DNA of 64,000 nt from Rana temporaria (lineage: Eukaryota > Chordata > Amphibia > Anura > Ranidae), in contig NC_053492.1 in the NCBI RefSeq assembly GCF_905171775.1, positions 276,788,938-276,852,937 of the forward strand. Direction: 5' to 3'. The notes below the pieces were generated by a model. That model was given only the letters and a program-made list of their open reading frames with translations, was not told the DNA's origin and searched no databases. The first letter of the stretch is position 1; each line of letters starts with the position of its first letter. The translations under genes and the position numbers were made by a program. Shown in pieces: positions 20,281 through 32,840 of this stretch.

Positions 20281-23065
20281 TTGGGGTCACCGGGTGGCCC
20301 CACCCTTGGATATATAAGGGCTGTCACCACAAAAACACTGCAGTCGGTGGGACGCCTCCCATAGAGGAGTTTTTCCCTGTTTTTTTTTTTCTTCGAGGTC
20401 AGTGTTGTGATTGAAGATGGATGGCCATCGCCTGACACTTTTTTTTTCTTTTTTAATAAAGGAATTGTCAAACTGTCTCCCGTCATTTTTACATTTTTTT
20501 ACACTTTTTTTGGGTGAATAAGTAGAGGTACAATGTACCCAATACCCATTCACATGGGGGGTCTTGTTAAAGGGGTTTCCAGATTCTGATAAGCTCCCCG
20601 CTCACAGACCCTCACAAACATCAGGGAAGGGCTGTGGGGATGAGGCCCTTGTCCCCAATCAACATGGGACAAGGTGCTTTGGAGGACCCTAAAGCACCCT
20701 CCCCATGTTGAGGGCATGTGGCCTGTTACAGTTGAGGAAGGGGGGCACTCTCCCTCCCCCTCTTTCCTTTGGCCTGTCAGGTTGTGTGCTCGGATAAGGG
20801 TCTGGTATGGATTTTGGGGGAACCCCCATGCCATTTTTTTTATTTTGGAGTGGGTTTACCTTAAAATCCATAAACTGAAGTTTTTTCGGGAGCAGTGATT
20901 TTAATAATGCTTAAAGTGAAACCATAAAAAGTGAAATATTCCTTTAAATTTCGTATCTGGGGGGGGGTGTGTATAGTATGCATGTAAAGTAGCGCATGTT
21001 TTCCGTGCTTAGAATTTTCCCTGCACAAAGTGTAATTTCTGAAGGAAAAAAAGTAATTTAAAACTACTAGCGGCTATTCATGAATTGTCGGTCCCAGCAA
21101 TCTTCAGGTCTGGTATGGATCTTAAGGGGAACTCCGTGCCAAAATAAAAAAATGGTGTGAGGCCCCCCAAAAATCCATACCAGACCCTTTATCCGAGCAC
21201 GCAACCTGGCAGGCCACAGGAAAAGAGGACGAGAGAGCGCCCCCTCCTGAACTGTACCAGGCCACATGTCCTCAAGATGGGGAGGATGCTGATGGGGACA
21301 AAGGCCTCATCCCCACAACCCTTGCCCGGTGAAATTAATAAACAACATTCCAGCGATGTCTCGATCTCCACTTCAGCGATTGGCATCCATTCTTGGTATC
21401 CAGTTATGGGTAATCTCCTCGCTCCAGGGATAATGTCCAGAGGAACACGCACACGATCCTTACTCCACCAGAGATGCCCCGGGAATGACAGTGGCCAGCC
21501 TGACAGCTCCTATGTAGCTGAGGGCGGGGCCACCTGTCACGTGACCCTGACCCCTCTGACGCAAGAGGAATTGCCGGGCTTTCCCAGTGAAGCGGATGGG
21601 TGATCCCGATCCCCTCTGATGCCACGGAAACCACCCATCCACGTCAATGGGAAAGCCCGGCATTTCTCCTTGCGTCAGAGGGGTGCGGGGGTCACGTGAA
21701 ATTACTTATTTTTTGGGTGAAATGATGGGGGTACAATGTACCCCTTATCAATTCACATAGGGGGGTCAGGATCTGGGGGTCCCCTTTTGTTAAAGGGGGC
21801 TTCCAGATTCCGATAATCCCCTTGTCCGCAGATCCCCACAACCATCAGGCAAGGGTTGTGGGGATGAGGTCCTTGTCCCCATCAACATGGGGACATGGTG
21901 CTTTGGACCCCAAAGCATCCTCCCCATGTTGAGGCATGTGGCCTGGTAAGGTTCAGGAGGGGGAGTGCTCTCTCATCCCCCATCTTTTCCTGTGTCATTT
22001 TTTTTTTCAATTACTTTTCTCTGTATTGCTAGTAGTTTTAAATGACTTTGTTTCCCCTTCAGAAATGAAACTTTGTGCAGGGACAATTCTAAGCACAGGA
22101 AACATGTGCTACTTTACATGCATACTTTAGACACCCCCCCCAGGTATGAAATTTAAAGGAATATTTAACTTTTATTGTTTCACTTTAAAGCGGATCTCCC
22201 ACGCCAAAACGTTTTTTTTTAAATGGTATTTTTAAATGTGTAATAGCACTGCTGTGCTAAACTCACGTTTCTGGTGTTCCCCCGCCGCTCCGCTGTAATA
22301 TTGTCCCCAATAAATAGTTATAATCTGTGTTTTCCTGCTGTTGCCATCTTAGCTATGGGCATTGGATTTCCATAGGCAGGCACTTCCTATTTGCGGTGGA
22401 TGCTGTCCCAGCATCCACCGCTCGATCTCGTGCATTCGCACTGGCTATGGTGACTGGCGGTGTGAGCGAAGTCGCGCGATATTTTCTAACAGAGATGCTC
22501 CTCCAGCACTCTACAATAAACCCCGCCCTTCACAGTACTGATTGGCCGAACTGCCTGACTGACATCCCCATCTAGAATATTGTAATTAGGGAGCTCTGAG
22601 ACTGTCTCCCAGCAGACACAGCGCGGCACAGGAAACTGGAGAAAACCCGTCGGAAACCCGAGGGGGGGGGCAGACCGGAAGCCTGGCTAACTAATAAGGT
22701 ACACTAATATTAAATTTATTGAAAATAGCCGATTCATCATTGTTTAGGAGCAGTATGAATATGGAGCTTCTGTTGTATTGAGGGTGGAGATCCGCTTTAA
22801 GCATCATTAAAATCACTGCTCCCGAAAAAACTGCAGTTTTTGAAACTTTTTTTTTTGTTTGCATTCATACATGTTCCCTGTGGCAGGACCCAGGTCCCCA
22901 ACACTTTTTAGGACAATACCTTGAAAATTTACCTTTAAAATTGGCACTTTAGAATTCCCCCATACACTTTTACAGGGTGTTGCGCGGCTTTTCGAATTTG
23001 CCCCGAACACCCCAAATTGTTCGCCATCTAACTCATGTTCGACTCAAACTCTAAGCTCATCCCTA
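20281..23065 (+). mobile_element. composite of hAT-like repeat relics with inverted and direct modules
   Basis: The module running from CAACATGGGGACAAGG-like text to GGTCTGGTATGGAT occurs in plus orientation at about 20620-20830, inverted at about 21105-21330, and plus again at about 21835-21995. The right end at 23030-23065 reads GTTCGACTC, then GCTCATCCCTA, as in the complete hAT. A TTAA MITE (22189-22796) interrupts it. No transposase frame is present; this looks like several rearranged non-autonomous copies rather than one element. Confidence 0.5.
22189..22796. mobile_element. TTAA-flanked MITE with AGCGGATCTCC ends
   Basis: The 11-bp ends AGCGGATCTCC and GGAGATCCGCT are perfect inverted repeats, flanked by TTAA at 22185-22188 and 22797-22800. 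Removing it restores CACTTTAAGCATCATTAAAATC, text found intact in sister copies of the host repeat, so the boundaries are secure. It is 608 bp and non-coding, of T2/Kolobok type or another TTAA-targeting superfamily. Confidence 0.8.
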
Positions 23066-23401
23066 GTAGTAATCTGTTACAATATTGATGTGTCTCGGGT
23101 CAGTCATCCTCGGGCTCAATGAGATGGTGAGACCGTGGATGTTTGAGGATTCCTTTGACCTGCATTTTATCAGTTTTCTTAAATTTGTGAAAATCTAGAT
23201 TTCATAGTTATTTTATGTATCTCGTATCTGTCTAGACCCCATTCTCCTTCTCCTTTTACTTTTATAATACATGTTTGGACTCCTGTGATTGTGTTTTTAG
23301 AGCATTGTGTGTCTTATACTTTTTTTCTGGCCATGCACATAGGTTAAAATTGTCCACTTGATATATTCTGTACCTCTTTCCCCAAAGAGTGGGGGTAATG
23401 A
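23066..23401. other. no gene recognised
   Basis: Unremarkable AT-rich stretch between repeats. Confidence 0.35.
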
Positions 23402-24606
23402 TTAAAGGGGTTGCAAGTAAAAGCATTTTTTTTTTACCTTAATGTACTCTTTCCCACCCAATACTCATCTTGATCCAGCACTGTAAACGTCTGCAGCAGC
23501 ACTTCTCCCCTCTGCCCACTCACCGGCTTGGTTGAGAGCAGCAGGTGCCATTGGCTTCAGCTGCTGTCAGTCAAAACCTGTAATCAGACAGTAGGGCCGA
23601 GCTGGGCTGTGTCTAACTACTCAAACCGTTTCTATGGGGACACTTGGCAGGAAGGACAGAAGAAGACAGAAGCAGCCATGATTAAGCACTAGCAAGAGTG
23701 CGAAACTAGTCGGCTGTCCTGGTTTATGGTTGTGGTGATTATGCATGTTCCTGCTTGAAAATAAAAGACAACTTTTTTGAAAAGTTATTTCGGAGTGCGG
23801 CTGTCCATCTCCTTCCTCCTATTGCTACTACTTGGCAGGAAGGAGGAGCCAGTGCTCAGGCAGCGGACCCCAGAAGTGGAGGACTGGGGCTGCTCTGTGC
23901 AAAACCATTGCACAAAGTAGGAAAATATAAAACGTTTATGATGTTAAGAGAAAAAAATATAAGGGCATACCATCCAAATGCAATGGCATAGTGTCCGGGG
24001 GGGCGTGGCACCGGGCGGAAAATTTAGGGGGGCGCAGAGCAGCATCCTGTGCCAGCGTCACTCCGTCCTATGTTGCGGCTCAGGGATGGGCAGCGACTTC
24101 CCAGTGATTGGATGAATGGTGTGTCTCGTGCGGTGGCAGGGGCTGGGTTGCTCTGGGAGTCCCGCCTCTGCCTCGCTGTGTGAGCCACCATCTCCTCCTC
24201 CGTGCCGGACTGGATCTCCACTTCCCCATTCAGGCAGGGGACCCCAGAAGTGGAGGAATGGGGCTGCTCTGTGCAAAACCATTGCACAAAGTAGGAAAAT
24301 ATAAAATGTTTACTATTTTAAGAGAAAAATATTTAAGGGAATACCATCCAAATGCGATGGCATAGCATGCGGGGGGCGTGGCACCGGGCAAAAAATTCAG
24401 GGGGGCACAGAGCAGCATCCTGTGCCAGTGTCACTCTGAATGTTGCTGCCTATGTTGCGGCTCAGGGATGGGCAGCGGCTGCCCAGTGATTGGATGAACG
24501 GTGTGTCTCGTGCGGTGGAAGGGACTGGGTTGCTCTGGGAGTCTCGCCTCTGCCTCGCTGTGTGATCCATCGCCATCGTCTTCTCCTCCGCGCTGGACTG
24601 GATCTC
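23402..24606. repeat. TTAA-type MITE start followed by a 374-bp tandem duplication
   Basis: It starts TTAAAGGGGTTGCAAGTAAAAG and continues with the GGAGGGGCC, GGCTGCTCTGTGCAAAACC and AAGTAGGAAAATATAAA modules also seen in the MITE at 36158. From 23857 a 374-bp unit (CAGGCAGCGGACCCCAGAAG...) is repeated at 24231 with mismatches, ending about 24606. Each unit includes GGGCGTGGCACCGGGC and GGATGGGCAGCG. It is non-coding. Confidence 0.65.
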
Positions 24607-24775
24607 CCCTTCCCCATTGTGGCAGCCAGTTTTGGTCTGGGGCGGCGGCGCCTGTTTTTCCTCACAGGGCAGCACAGATCTCCAGGGATCTTCCTGACCA
24701 AGTGAACTGGTATGTGACACAGATGTACAGTACAGTCACAGTGAGTGTACACAGAGCATCACTATCTCCCCCACT

Positions 24776-25015
24776 AATCTCCAATGTCCCTCCTGTCCCC
24801 CCAAATGTTTTCATGTCCACTCAATGTTAATCCAGTGCCCCAATGTTCCTCCTGCCCCCACGTATTCTCAATGTTCCTCCTGTTACCCAATGTTCCTCAT
24901 GCCCACCACGTATTCTCAATGTCCTTCCTATCACCCCAATTATCCCCAATGTCCCTCCTGGCCCCCTAATATTCCTCCTGTCCTCTCAATGTTCCTCTTG
25001 TACCCCCACATGAAC
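24776..25015 (+). repeat. minisatellite built on CAATGTTCCTCCTG
   Basis: About eight degenerate units of roughly 28-32 bp containing CCCAATGTTCCTCCTGTCC or close variants. The open frames through it are artefacts of the repeat. Confidence 0.7.
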
Positions 25016-26145
25016 ATGATCGGATGTCAACGGACATGGTCACCGCTGACATCGTCGCTCCATAGACTTGCGCCTGTTCAGGTCCACCCGTGTCAAGTGA
25101 ATGAATTGTATTGCATGTAGTAGAAGTAAAGGAATGTCCAGACAGGTGCTTTTTGCTGTGCTCTTTATTACCCAGCCGGGTAAAAACAGTAAAACTTGTG
25201 GTGAGGAAAGTAAAGCTGAAGAAGATGGGAGAATAGCAGATTCAGGCGTAATGATAGGAAACAGTCCTGCTCCCAAACGTAACACTCCTTTTCACCACTC
25301 CAGCCGGAGTGGGTTTAGTGTACCCGGACAGGCCTCTCTTACTGACCTGGCAGCCAGTGTATCACTCGGACAATTGTAGGATAAGTCTCTGCCACAGACC
25401 CTCCTTGGTGGACTTGAACTTGGGAGAAAGTCTCTGCCACAGACCCCTCTCAAAGAGCCTCAGAAGATACCTCTGCCACAGGTCCCCTCTGGGTTGAATT
25501 ATTGGAGATATGCCTCCTTAATTGAGTTACGTCTGGATCTCCTTCAAATTGCCGCCCATGTACCAACCGGCAGGTGATCAATCCCTCGGTGTCAGGCTAC
25601 CTTGATCACCGGTGGTTTATCCAGGCCCTTTTGGCCTGCCAGCCTCTCAATGGCGCTCCTCAGACCGACTCCCCACCGAACAGCAGTACAGCTTGGGATC
25701 TTCAAGAATGGGAACTCAGTCACTCACTGGGTCCCTGTCGCTGTTCAGATGCTCCGTGTCAGCATGGCTCAGGAACACCGCGTGGCACGCACACCCCAGC
25801 CAGGTAGGCCAGGGCGCCGTGGTGTGGCCACCCTAAAGGTGGGCGCCACACTGGACAAAGAAGAACCCCGAACCAATGGTGTCTGTCCCATAAATACCCC
25901 TCCCCAGCATGCACAGCAGGGACAAACCCCCGTGATTGGCTGCTGGGAAGAGCACCCAAACCTTGACTCTACTGCTGCCACCTACAGCACCGGGGCTGCC
26001 ACCTACAGCACCGGGACTGCCACCTACAGCATTGGGGCTGAAAGAACACCCCAGTACAGCAGAATGGACTCGCAGCACAGCCAAGCTGAGACAGGGACCG
26101 CATTTTGCTACTAACATCCTGGATCAGAGTTTAACTACACTCTGA
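25016..26145. repeat. GC-rich unclassified repeat-like segment
   Basis: Base composition changes abruptly from the AT-rich surroundings. Three direct CTCTGCCACAGACC blocks (about 25387-25480) and a 21-bp tandem CTGCCACCTACAGCACCGGGG (about 25975-26040, three copies) are visible. The 170-codon open frame at 25602-26114 shows no domain I recognise and I do not call it a gene. Confidence 0.4.
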
Positions 26146-28483
26146 TTTACACATGCATTTAGATGGCACCAGTACTGTAAGGAAGATTGGAGATAATCCA
26201 ATAGGATCAGGTTGGTATATGAGACCTGGTCACAAAAGAAAGAGTGCAGATTATGCAATCTAGCCATGACGGCAAGGTATGTACATGTGAGAATCGTGAA
26301 TATTAATCACCCTCTGGATTGAGCAGTCTCCATAAATCATGGAAGATAATGTGTGCTAGTAGTAGTTGTGATAATGGCAAGGGAGAGATGCACGTGTATA
26401 GCAGCAGGAACTCCTTGATGGATGCCTGTCTTCCCTTTTAGATGTGACAGTCTTGAAATCAAAACCTATAATTTTGTGTTTTAATCGGATCTTGTGCTAT
26501 CCATTGTTCTCTCCAAGAAACAAGTCTATATGGGGAAATTGGGGGCACATACGTTATAAAACATCAGGTAATTGTGATTTAATTTGGAGTTGGATTTTCA
26601 GTTTTGTCCTTAAGTCAGTGAAAATCAAATTAATGATGTGTGTTAAAGCTGTGAGAACTCCTACCATCTGAGTGTGAACCTATAATGCCCACCTTCCCAG
26701 AATGTATAGATACATGGGAAGTCTTTAGGTTTACTGTGTGTTAATTGTAGAATTGCCAAAAGCTTTTAGGCCGATGGCTAGATGGAGCTCCTCTGAAGCA
26801 CGTCCTCTCAGTGCCATGTGTATGCCACGTCCCCACACAGAATGTAATTAAGCCCATTGGGAGAAGAATGTCAGGGCTGCGGTCCTGGGTGTTGGACCAT
26901 ATGCTTAAGCCTGTTGGTTGATTTTAAAGTTTTGTCTATGAAAACATCATCGGTGTGCAGCTTTTACTTTTAATTATAGTGAGCTGTCTGTAGAGGAGTG
27001 ATGGACTACAAGAAATTCCACTTGGAGGGTTGGAGCAGTAAACTTTTTGACTCCACATACGGATGTGAACCGTACAAAAAAGTAAAATGTTTTTCCTCTC
27101 CAGATGTATATCAGAAAATGGAGGATGTGTTCATACATATACAGTATGTTTGTGTGTGTTTGTGTATATATCAATATATGTATAGCCTTTCATTGATCTG
27201 AAGACAATAGAAATACATTACAATAGTCTGTACTCTGATTTAAAAAAAATGACATAACTTTTTAAACACAGTAAGCCAGCATAACATGTTTTCAATAGAA
27301 GGCTGGGCATTAATTGTGAACTATTCATAGTGTGCAAACATAGAACTGTATGCCATATAGGGTTATCCATTAACTGTATAAAAGCCTATAGTAGAAAAAT
27401 CCTTTTGCTGCTAATTTTCATAGTAAAGGAGCCAAGTTGATTTTAAGAAGCTTCCACATATTTACTTTCAGTTAAAAAAAAAAATCTACCAAATGTGTGT
27501 AATCTGTATTCACTTGCATGTTGGAAAGAGAGAAATATTTACAAATTAATTTTTTTTAATAGAACTACTGCATGAGCTCAGCACAGCTGGTGCATCATCA
27601 TTAAAATGTACTATTCAATTTTTGGCACTGAATGAAAAGCTGTTGTTTTGGGAAACTTGAACTTATTTTGGAGAATCTTCTTGTATTTGTGTTTTTTTTT
27701 TTTTTTGCACAAAGTTGGCATAGAATAACTCTTATGTTTTCAATTATCCGCTTCACTGCTTAGGTTTTTAAATTAGATTTTTGATGCAACTTCTGTGTAA
27801 AGTTGATTACATTGACTGTTCTGGAAAGAAACCATGACAATGGCATTTCTTTACTGACACACAATAGTTTAAAGACAATGAATATTGCTCAATTTAAACA
27901 AAGATTCTGTTTTCTGTTTCTTCTGGATTTCTGCAAAGATTTATCGTGACTATTGTACTGTGTCTGTGTGCAAATTTTAAGCCTTATTTTAAGATGATAA
28001 ACTATTTGGGTCAGAGAACTCATGTTATTTTGCATTGAACATACCAGCAGTCGACTACTGGTTACAGAATCACTGAGTGGATAATCAATAAATTGTTCAG
28101 TGTAAATGTATTTTAGGAGACCAACTACTGCTGCACTAAAATGTATTTTATTAAATTTAGTTTTACTATGAATATATCTTTGACAAGTTAAAACAATTGT
28201 TCATGTTTTATTCTCTACGTTTTTAAAATAAGATTGTATCTTTCATTTCTAACCCTGCATTTGGTGCAAACTTTGAAAAGCATAATTTTTTCACTTTTAT
28301 AAAAGAATTTGCATTTCAATCAGTAAGTTAAATTGAATCGAATAAAATACTATACTTGGAACACTGAAATGTTTTAAACATAAAAGTTCTGAATTATATG
28401 ATTTATAAAATCAAGGAAAGAATTTTTTGAAAATGGTTTTAAAAGGAAAACCTACAATAAAGGTTTTTCAGCTTTTGACTGTG

Positions 28484-28484
<1 letters not shown>
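26146..28484. other. unique AT-rich sequence, no gene recognised
   Basis: No transposon ends, exons with matching splice phases, or RNA genes that I can support. It is probably intronic or intergenic host DNA. Confidence 0.4.

Positions 28485-28564
<80 letters not shown>
28485..28564. repeat. (TA)n microsatellite
   Basis: An uninterrupted run of about 40 TA dinucleotides. Confidence 0.97.
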
Positions 28565-28566
<2 letters not shown>

Positions 28567-28769
28567 CCACCTGACCTTAACCTAGTTAAGCCATAATATA
28601 TAATGGCCGCCTCATAATTGGCTAAAACAATGCTGTACATGGTCAAATCTAGTGCTTTGTTGTTTTTAACATGAGCCAAAGTTAAACAGCAAGAAACTGC
28701 ACACAATACCTACATAAACTGATGGATGAAGTCTGCATTGACTGGAAGTTTTCTCTACACTGTAATGTG

Positions 28770-29982
28770 TAGGGATGAGCCGAACACCCCCCCGTTCGGT
28801 TCGCCCCAGAACCTTCGAACGGACCGACCGTGCAAACATTTAGAACCCCATTGATGTCTATGGGACTCAAACAAATTCAATTAAATTCAAACGAGTTCGA
28901 ATTCAAAAGTGCTCATTTTAAAGCCTAATATGCAAGTTATTGTCGTAAAACGTCTTTGAGAACCCGGGTCTTGCCCCAGGGAACATGTATCAATGGAAAA
29001 AAGTTTTAAAAACGGTGGGTTTTTTTGGAGCAGTGATTTTAATGATGCTTAAAGTGGGAAAAAAATAAAAAATCCTTTAAATATCGTACATGCTGGGTGT
29101 CTATAGTATGCCTGTGAAGTGGCACGTGTTTAGAACTGCCCCTGCACAAAATCGGTTTACTATATAAATAACATTTTTAAACTGCTTGCAGCTTTAATGC
29201 AATGTCTGGTCCCTGCAATATGGATGAAAATCATTGAGAAAAATAGCACAGACGGTACACACACCACGTCGCTTTAGGTGCACACTGCAGAGAACACAGG
29301 CAGTACATACCACGTAGCTTTAGGTGCACACTGCAGAGGATACGGGCAGTACACACCACGTAGCTTTAGGTGCACACTGCAGAGGACACGGGCAGTACAC
29401 ACCTCGTAGCTTTAGGTGCACACTGCAGAGGACACAGGCAGTACACCACGTGAAAATACTGCAGCTAGCACAATCACGTGCCTGCCAGTAAATTAGGAAG
29501 TGCAGATCTAGCTAAACTATACAGTGTATAAATATATATATACAACACCTGGGATGCATATATATATCCTCTACACACTGTAACTTTAACTGACTAGCCT
29601 GCCTGCCTGCTCTATCTACCTACTAAATGAAACGCTCTCTCTCTCTCTGTCTTCTCTATTTTAACCACCGCAACACACTACACAAGGCCGACGTGCAGGC
29701 GGCCTTTTATAGTGTGGGGCGTGAACTAAACCCCCTGAGCCATAATTGGCCAAAGCCACCCTGGCTTTGGGCTATTATGGCTCTCTGTTTTTGGCAAGCT
29801 GTGATTGGCCAAGCATGCCGGTCATAGTGCATGCTTGGCCAATCATCAGCCAGCAATGCACTGCGATGCCGCAGTGAATTATGGGCCGTGAAACGCAACT
29901 CGAATTTGGCGCGAAAGGCCCAAAATGTTCGTAATCGAACATACGATGTTCGAGTCGAACATGAATACAAAGCTCATCCCTA
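28770..29982 (-). mobile_element. non-autonomous relative of the hAT element, with its own 8-bp TSD
   Basis: Starts TAGGGATGAGCCGAAC and ends AAAGCTCATCCCTA, flanked by perfect duplications GTAATGTG (28762-28769 and 29983-29990). Read on the minus strand, its first ~340 bp match the first ~370 bp of the 1957 element, including the CCAAT hairpins and TATAAAAGG; its end matches the other end (GGGTTCT, AATTC, CATTGATACATGTTCCCTGGGGCAAG). The transposase is replaced by non-coding DNA with a four-copy ~46-bp tandem repeat. At 1213 bp it is a deletion derivative or sister MITE that could be moved by the autonomous element. Confidence 0.9.
29250..29450. repeat. ~46-bp tandem repeat inside the non-autonomous hAT
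   Basis: Four units share CACGTAGCTTTAGGTGCACACTGCAGAG followed by ACACGGGCAGTACACAC, and differ by single bases. It occupies the place where the autonomous copy has its coding region. Confidence 0.85.
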
Positions 29983-29990
29983 GTAATGTG

Positions 29991-30955
29991 TTTCTTGGGT
30001 ACAAATACCCTTTTTCCCCCAATCGTCTTCTAGGTCAGCCCTTGAGAGATGGAGTTCCTCCCTCCAAACAGCAAACACGGTGCCACTTTAAATCTTTTTA
30101 AAAAGCAGTCCCTCAGGTCCCTGGTTAGTCTTGGTGTTTCCTCCATTTGGAGTAGACATGTTGCCTGAGGGACCACCAAAGGCTCCATCTCCCAAGGGCA
30201 GAGCAGGGACATGTGTCTCATGGCTGAAGCGGTGAGAGCGGTGTGAGTCTCTGGACTATGAGGATTAGTGCACCCTTACTGTATTTCTGGATGGATGAGG
30301 TCGGATGTGTGGCTGCGGGAAACCCTCCTTAGGCTGCGGGCGGGAGGTGACCCTGATTCAGGTTTCTTCTGAGTCCAGACATGGAGAGAGGCGCACCGAT
30401 GCACCATCACCTTGGTGGCTGTGGCGGGGGCGTGTACCCACGGACGGAGGACGATTGACCCGAAAGACATGGCGCATCCTTTCTGGGGCAGGGTGTTATC
30501 AGCTTCTGGCTGGAAACTGGTCAAACCCCTTAAAGGCACAGAAAAGCTTGAATGGCTGCAGGGGACAGTATGGAGTCCACAGGAAGGTCCAGGATGCAAG
30601 AGGTGTATGATCTCTCATCTGCCCAAGCTCCCAGGGATGTAGGCACCAGTGGGTGACCTTTGTATTCCAACTTGGGAACAGCAAGTTAGATGGTGGTGGT
30701 GGTCTCTAGTGGGCTGGGGCACTACATGTGATAGTCAGGTGTCAGAGTGTGCACACTATTTTGGCTGGTTGAGTTACCCTTTCTCACCTCCATGGGTCCC
30801 TGTGTTTTGGCAAGCCAAGCCTCCTAAAGACCCAAAGCCCACTCCCAGGAAACGGGGTGGAAAATGTGCTACCAAGATGCCCTTGGAATACACAGAGCTG
30901 CTGTGTCGAGTACTGTATGTATAGACATGGGATCCATGAGGAATGACATGACTTC
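29991..30955. other. no confirmed gene; possibly the 5' region of the DIRS relic
   Basis: GC-richer than the surroundings. Open frames such as 30649-30924 contain PTPRKRGGKCATKM, which resembles the basic, Cys-containing part of the gag encoded at 42409 onward, so this may be the decayed 5' end of the DIRS element that continues at 30960. Confidence 0.35.
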
Positions 30956-30959
30956 TACC

Positions 30960-32840
30960 TTTTTTTTAAGGATCTCAAAAAATGTATTTCAGAGGTGAAG
31001 ACTCCTCCAGCTCCCTCTGAATGTTCCTCTCCCATAGCCTTGCCAAGATCAGTCGCCTCAGGGTTGCAGGAGACCGTGAGGGCACGAGGGAATAGTGGCA
31101 CGATTAATGAAATGGCTACCGACAACTCAGATTCGGAGCAGGAAGAAGAGGGAGAAGAAAAGAGGCCACAATTACAAATTTTCCCTAGAAGATGTAGAGG
31201 ACTTACTGGGGGCTATATAGGAGACTTTGGAAATAAAGGAAGAAAAAGAGCTTGCATCAAAACATGACTTGATGTACCAGGGTCTTAGAAAATGTCCAAA
31301 GTATTCATGGTCTACCAGGTGACATTGAGAGGAATATATGGGAAGAGCCAGAAAAGAAGCCCTTATTTGCAGCTAGCCATAAGAAGTGGTTCCTTTTCAG
31401 TGATGATGAACAGGCAGTGTGAAAAGAATCCTAAATTGGATGCGCCACTGTCTAAAGTCTCCAAACAATCCTCATTGGTATTTGAAGACATGGGGCATCT
31501 AAATGATTGTATGGACAAGAGGGGTGACATTGTCCTGAAGAGAGCCTGGGCTCACCACCACTTGCGTAGCAAGAAACCTCGACTTTTGGCTCTCCTAACT
31601 TCAAGACTATATTGAGAATGGTACCCCTAGCCACCTACGGACCACCTGCCGCTGTTGAACATTATCACTTTGAAGAGGGATATAGTTTACCAAAACCCCA
31701 GTATCCTCTTCTTCAGTGGGCGGTTCGCTTATAGATAAATGTGGTCTCTGTTGCATGTTTACCGCAAGATCACTTTGATCGGCGGCAGGAGAGGCCCCCC
31801 TTCTACTGCGATCTGGTACCCTCCACAGCTTACGGGAGCCGCCGGCGGAGACGATCGTGTACTCTCCCATCTGTGGTATGGAGCTGAGTAAGGCGAAAGC
31901 AATGTCAAAACGTCACTTCCGCCCATAGCTCCTAAAGAGACTTTTTTATTTTGCGTTTTAGTGTAAATATGAGATCTGAGGTCTTTTTGACCCCATTGTT
32001 CATATTTAAGAGGTCCTGTTATGCTTTTTTTCTATTACAATGGATGTTTACATTCCTGGTAATGGGAATAAAAGTGACACCATTTTTTTTAAAAGAACAG
32101 TATAAAAAATAAAAGGTAAAAAAAAAAAATGTAAACTCCCCCTGTCCTGCCGAGCTCACGTACAGAAGCAAACTCATATGTGAGCAGCGCCCACATATAT
32201 AAACGGTATTAAAACCACACATGTGAGGTATCACCACAACTGTTAGAGTGAGAACAATAATTCTAGCCCTAGATCTCCTCTGTATCTCAAAACATGCAAC
32301 CTGTAGAATTTTTTTATACATCACCTATGAAGATTTTTATCGGTGTAAATGTTTGTCGCCATTCCACTAGCCACATTTTTTTAACATCTAAACACCAAAT
32401 CTCAAAACAAGGCTCAGGGCTAAAGTGGCCAGGGAAGAAATTCTGAAAACCCTACCAATCCTCTCCAAGGTGGTCCATTACATACCGGATGCATCCTCAG
32501 AACTGGTTAAACTGGCAGCGAGATCAGGGGGTCTAGCCGTGGCAGACAGGCGGGCTATTTGGATGAAGACTTGAAAACGGTACACTGCATCCAAGATGTA
32601 TATTCCCATGTTCCGGAAACCTTCATGAAGAGAAACGTAAACCTCCACAAAAGAGGATTTTTCGTAGGTGAAGGGAACGTCCACAAGAAGAAAAATAATA
32701 TCCCAAGAAGCACTGGACAGGTTACAAGGGGAAGCCAAACAGTAACTTCCTCTTTGTCTCATCTAGCCAAACCCCAAAACAGTGACTACAGAATGCCAGT
32801 AGGGTGAAGGCTTACTACCTTCCTACCTCAAATCCGTTCA
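30960..32840 (+). pseudogene. DIRS-type gag relic, interrupted by another repeat
   Basis: Segments match the gag of the inner DIRS at 42.6-43.7 kb. An acidic region (DNSDSEQEEEGEE) at about 31120-31170 corresponds to RDSDEEEDS there. NPKLDAPLSKVSKQSSLVFEDMG (about 31428-31495) corresponds to NPRVDVAFSQVSRRSDLAFEDMG. After a break, PDASSELVKLAARSGGLAVADRRAIWMKT (about 32485-32570) and MPVG-x-RLTTF (about 32790) correspond to MADASAESIKMAARSSALVNSARRAVWLKT and TPVGGRLSAFF. Several stops and frameshifts kill it. About 31620-32395 is foreign sequence. No reverse transcriptase is left. Gag of DIRS elements presumably packages the RNA; this copy is dead. Confidence 0.72.
31620..32395. repeat. unclassified repeat inserted in the DIRS relic
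   Basis: It separates two halves of a gag relic that are adjacent in other copies. It contains a GC-rich GGAGCCGCCGGCGGAGACGATC block, T-rich runs and ACATGTGAGGTATCACCACAAC. I find no clear terminal repeats or TSD. Confidence 0.45.

Noticed and set aside
24462..24752. Overlapping frames of 70-110 codons on both strands
   Set aside because: Located in the 374-bp tandem duplication; the equivalent frames repeat in the other unit and are GC-driven.
25602..26114. 170-codon open frame
   Set aside because: Lies in a GC-rich repeat with 21-bp tandem units, no recognisable domain, and several equally long frames overlap it.
26998..27201. Small frame starting MMDYKKFHLEG that looks protein-like
   Set aside because: No acceptor or donor in matching positions and it runs into a TGTG/TATA simple repeat; I cannot support it as an exon.
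28485..28706. Minus-strand frame with an Ile-Tyr repeat tail
   Set aside because: Translation of the (TA)n microsatellite.
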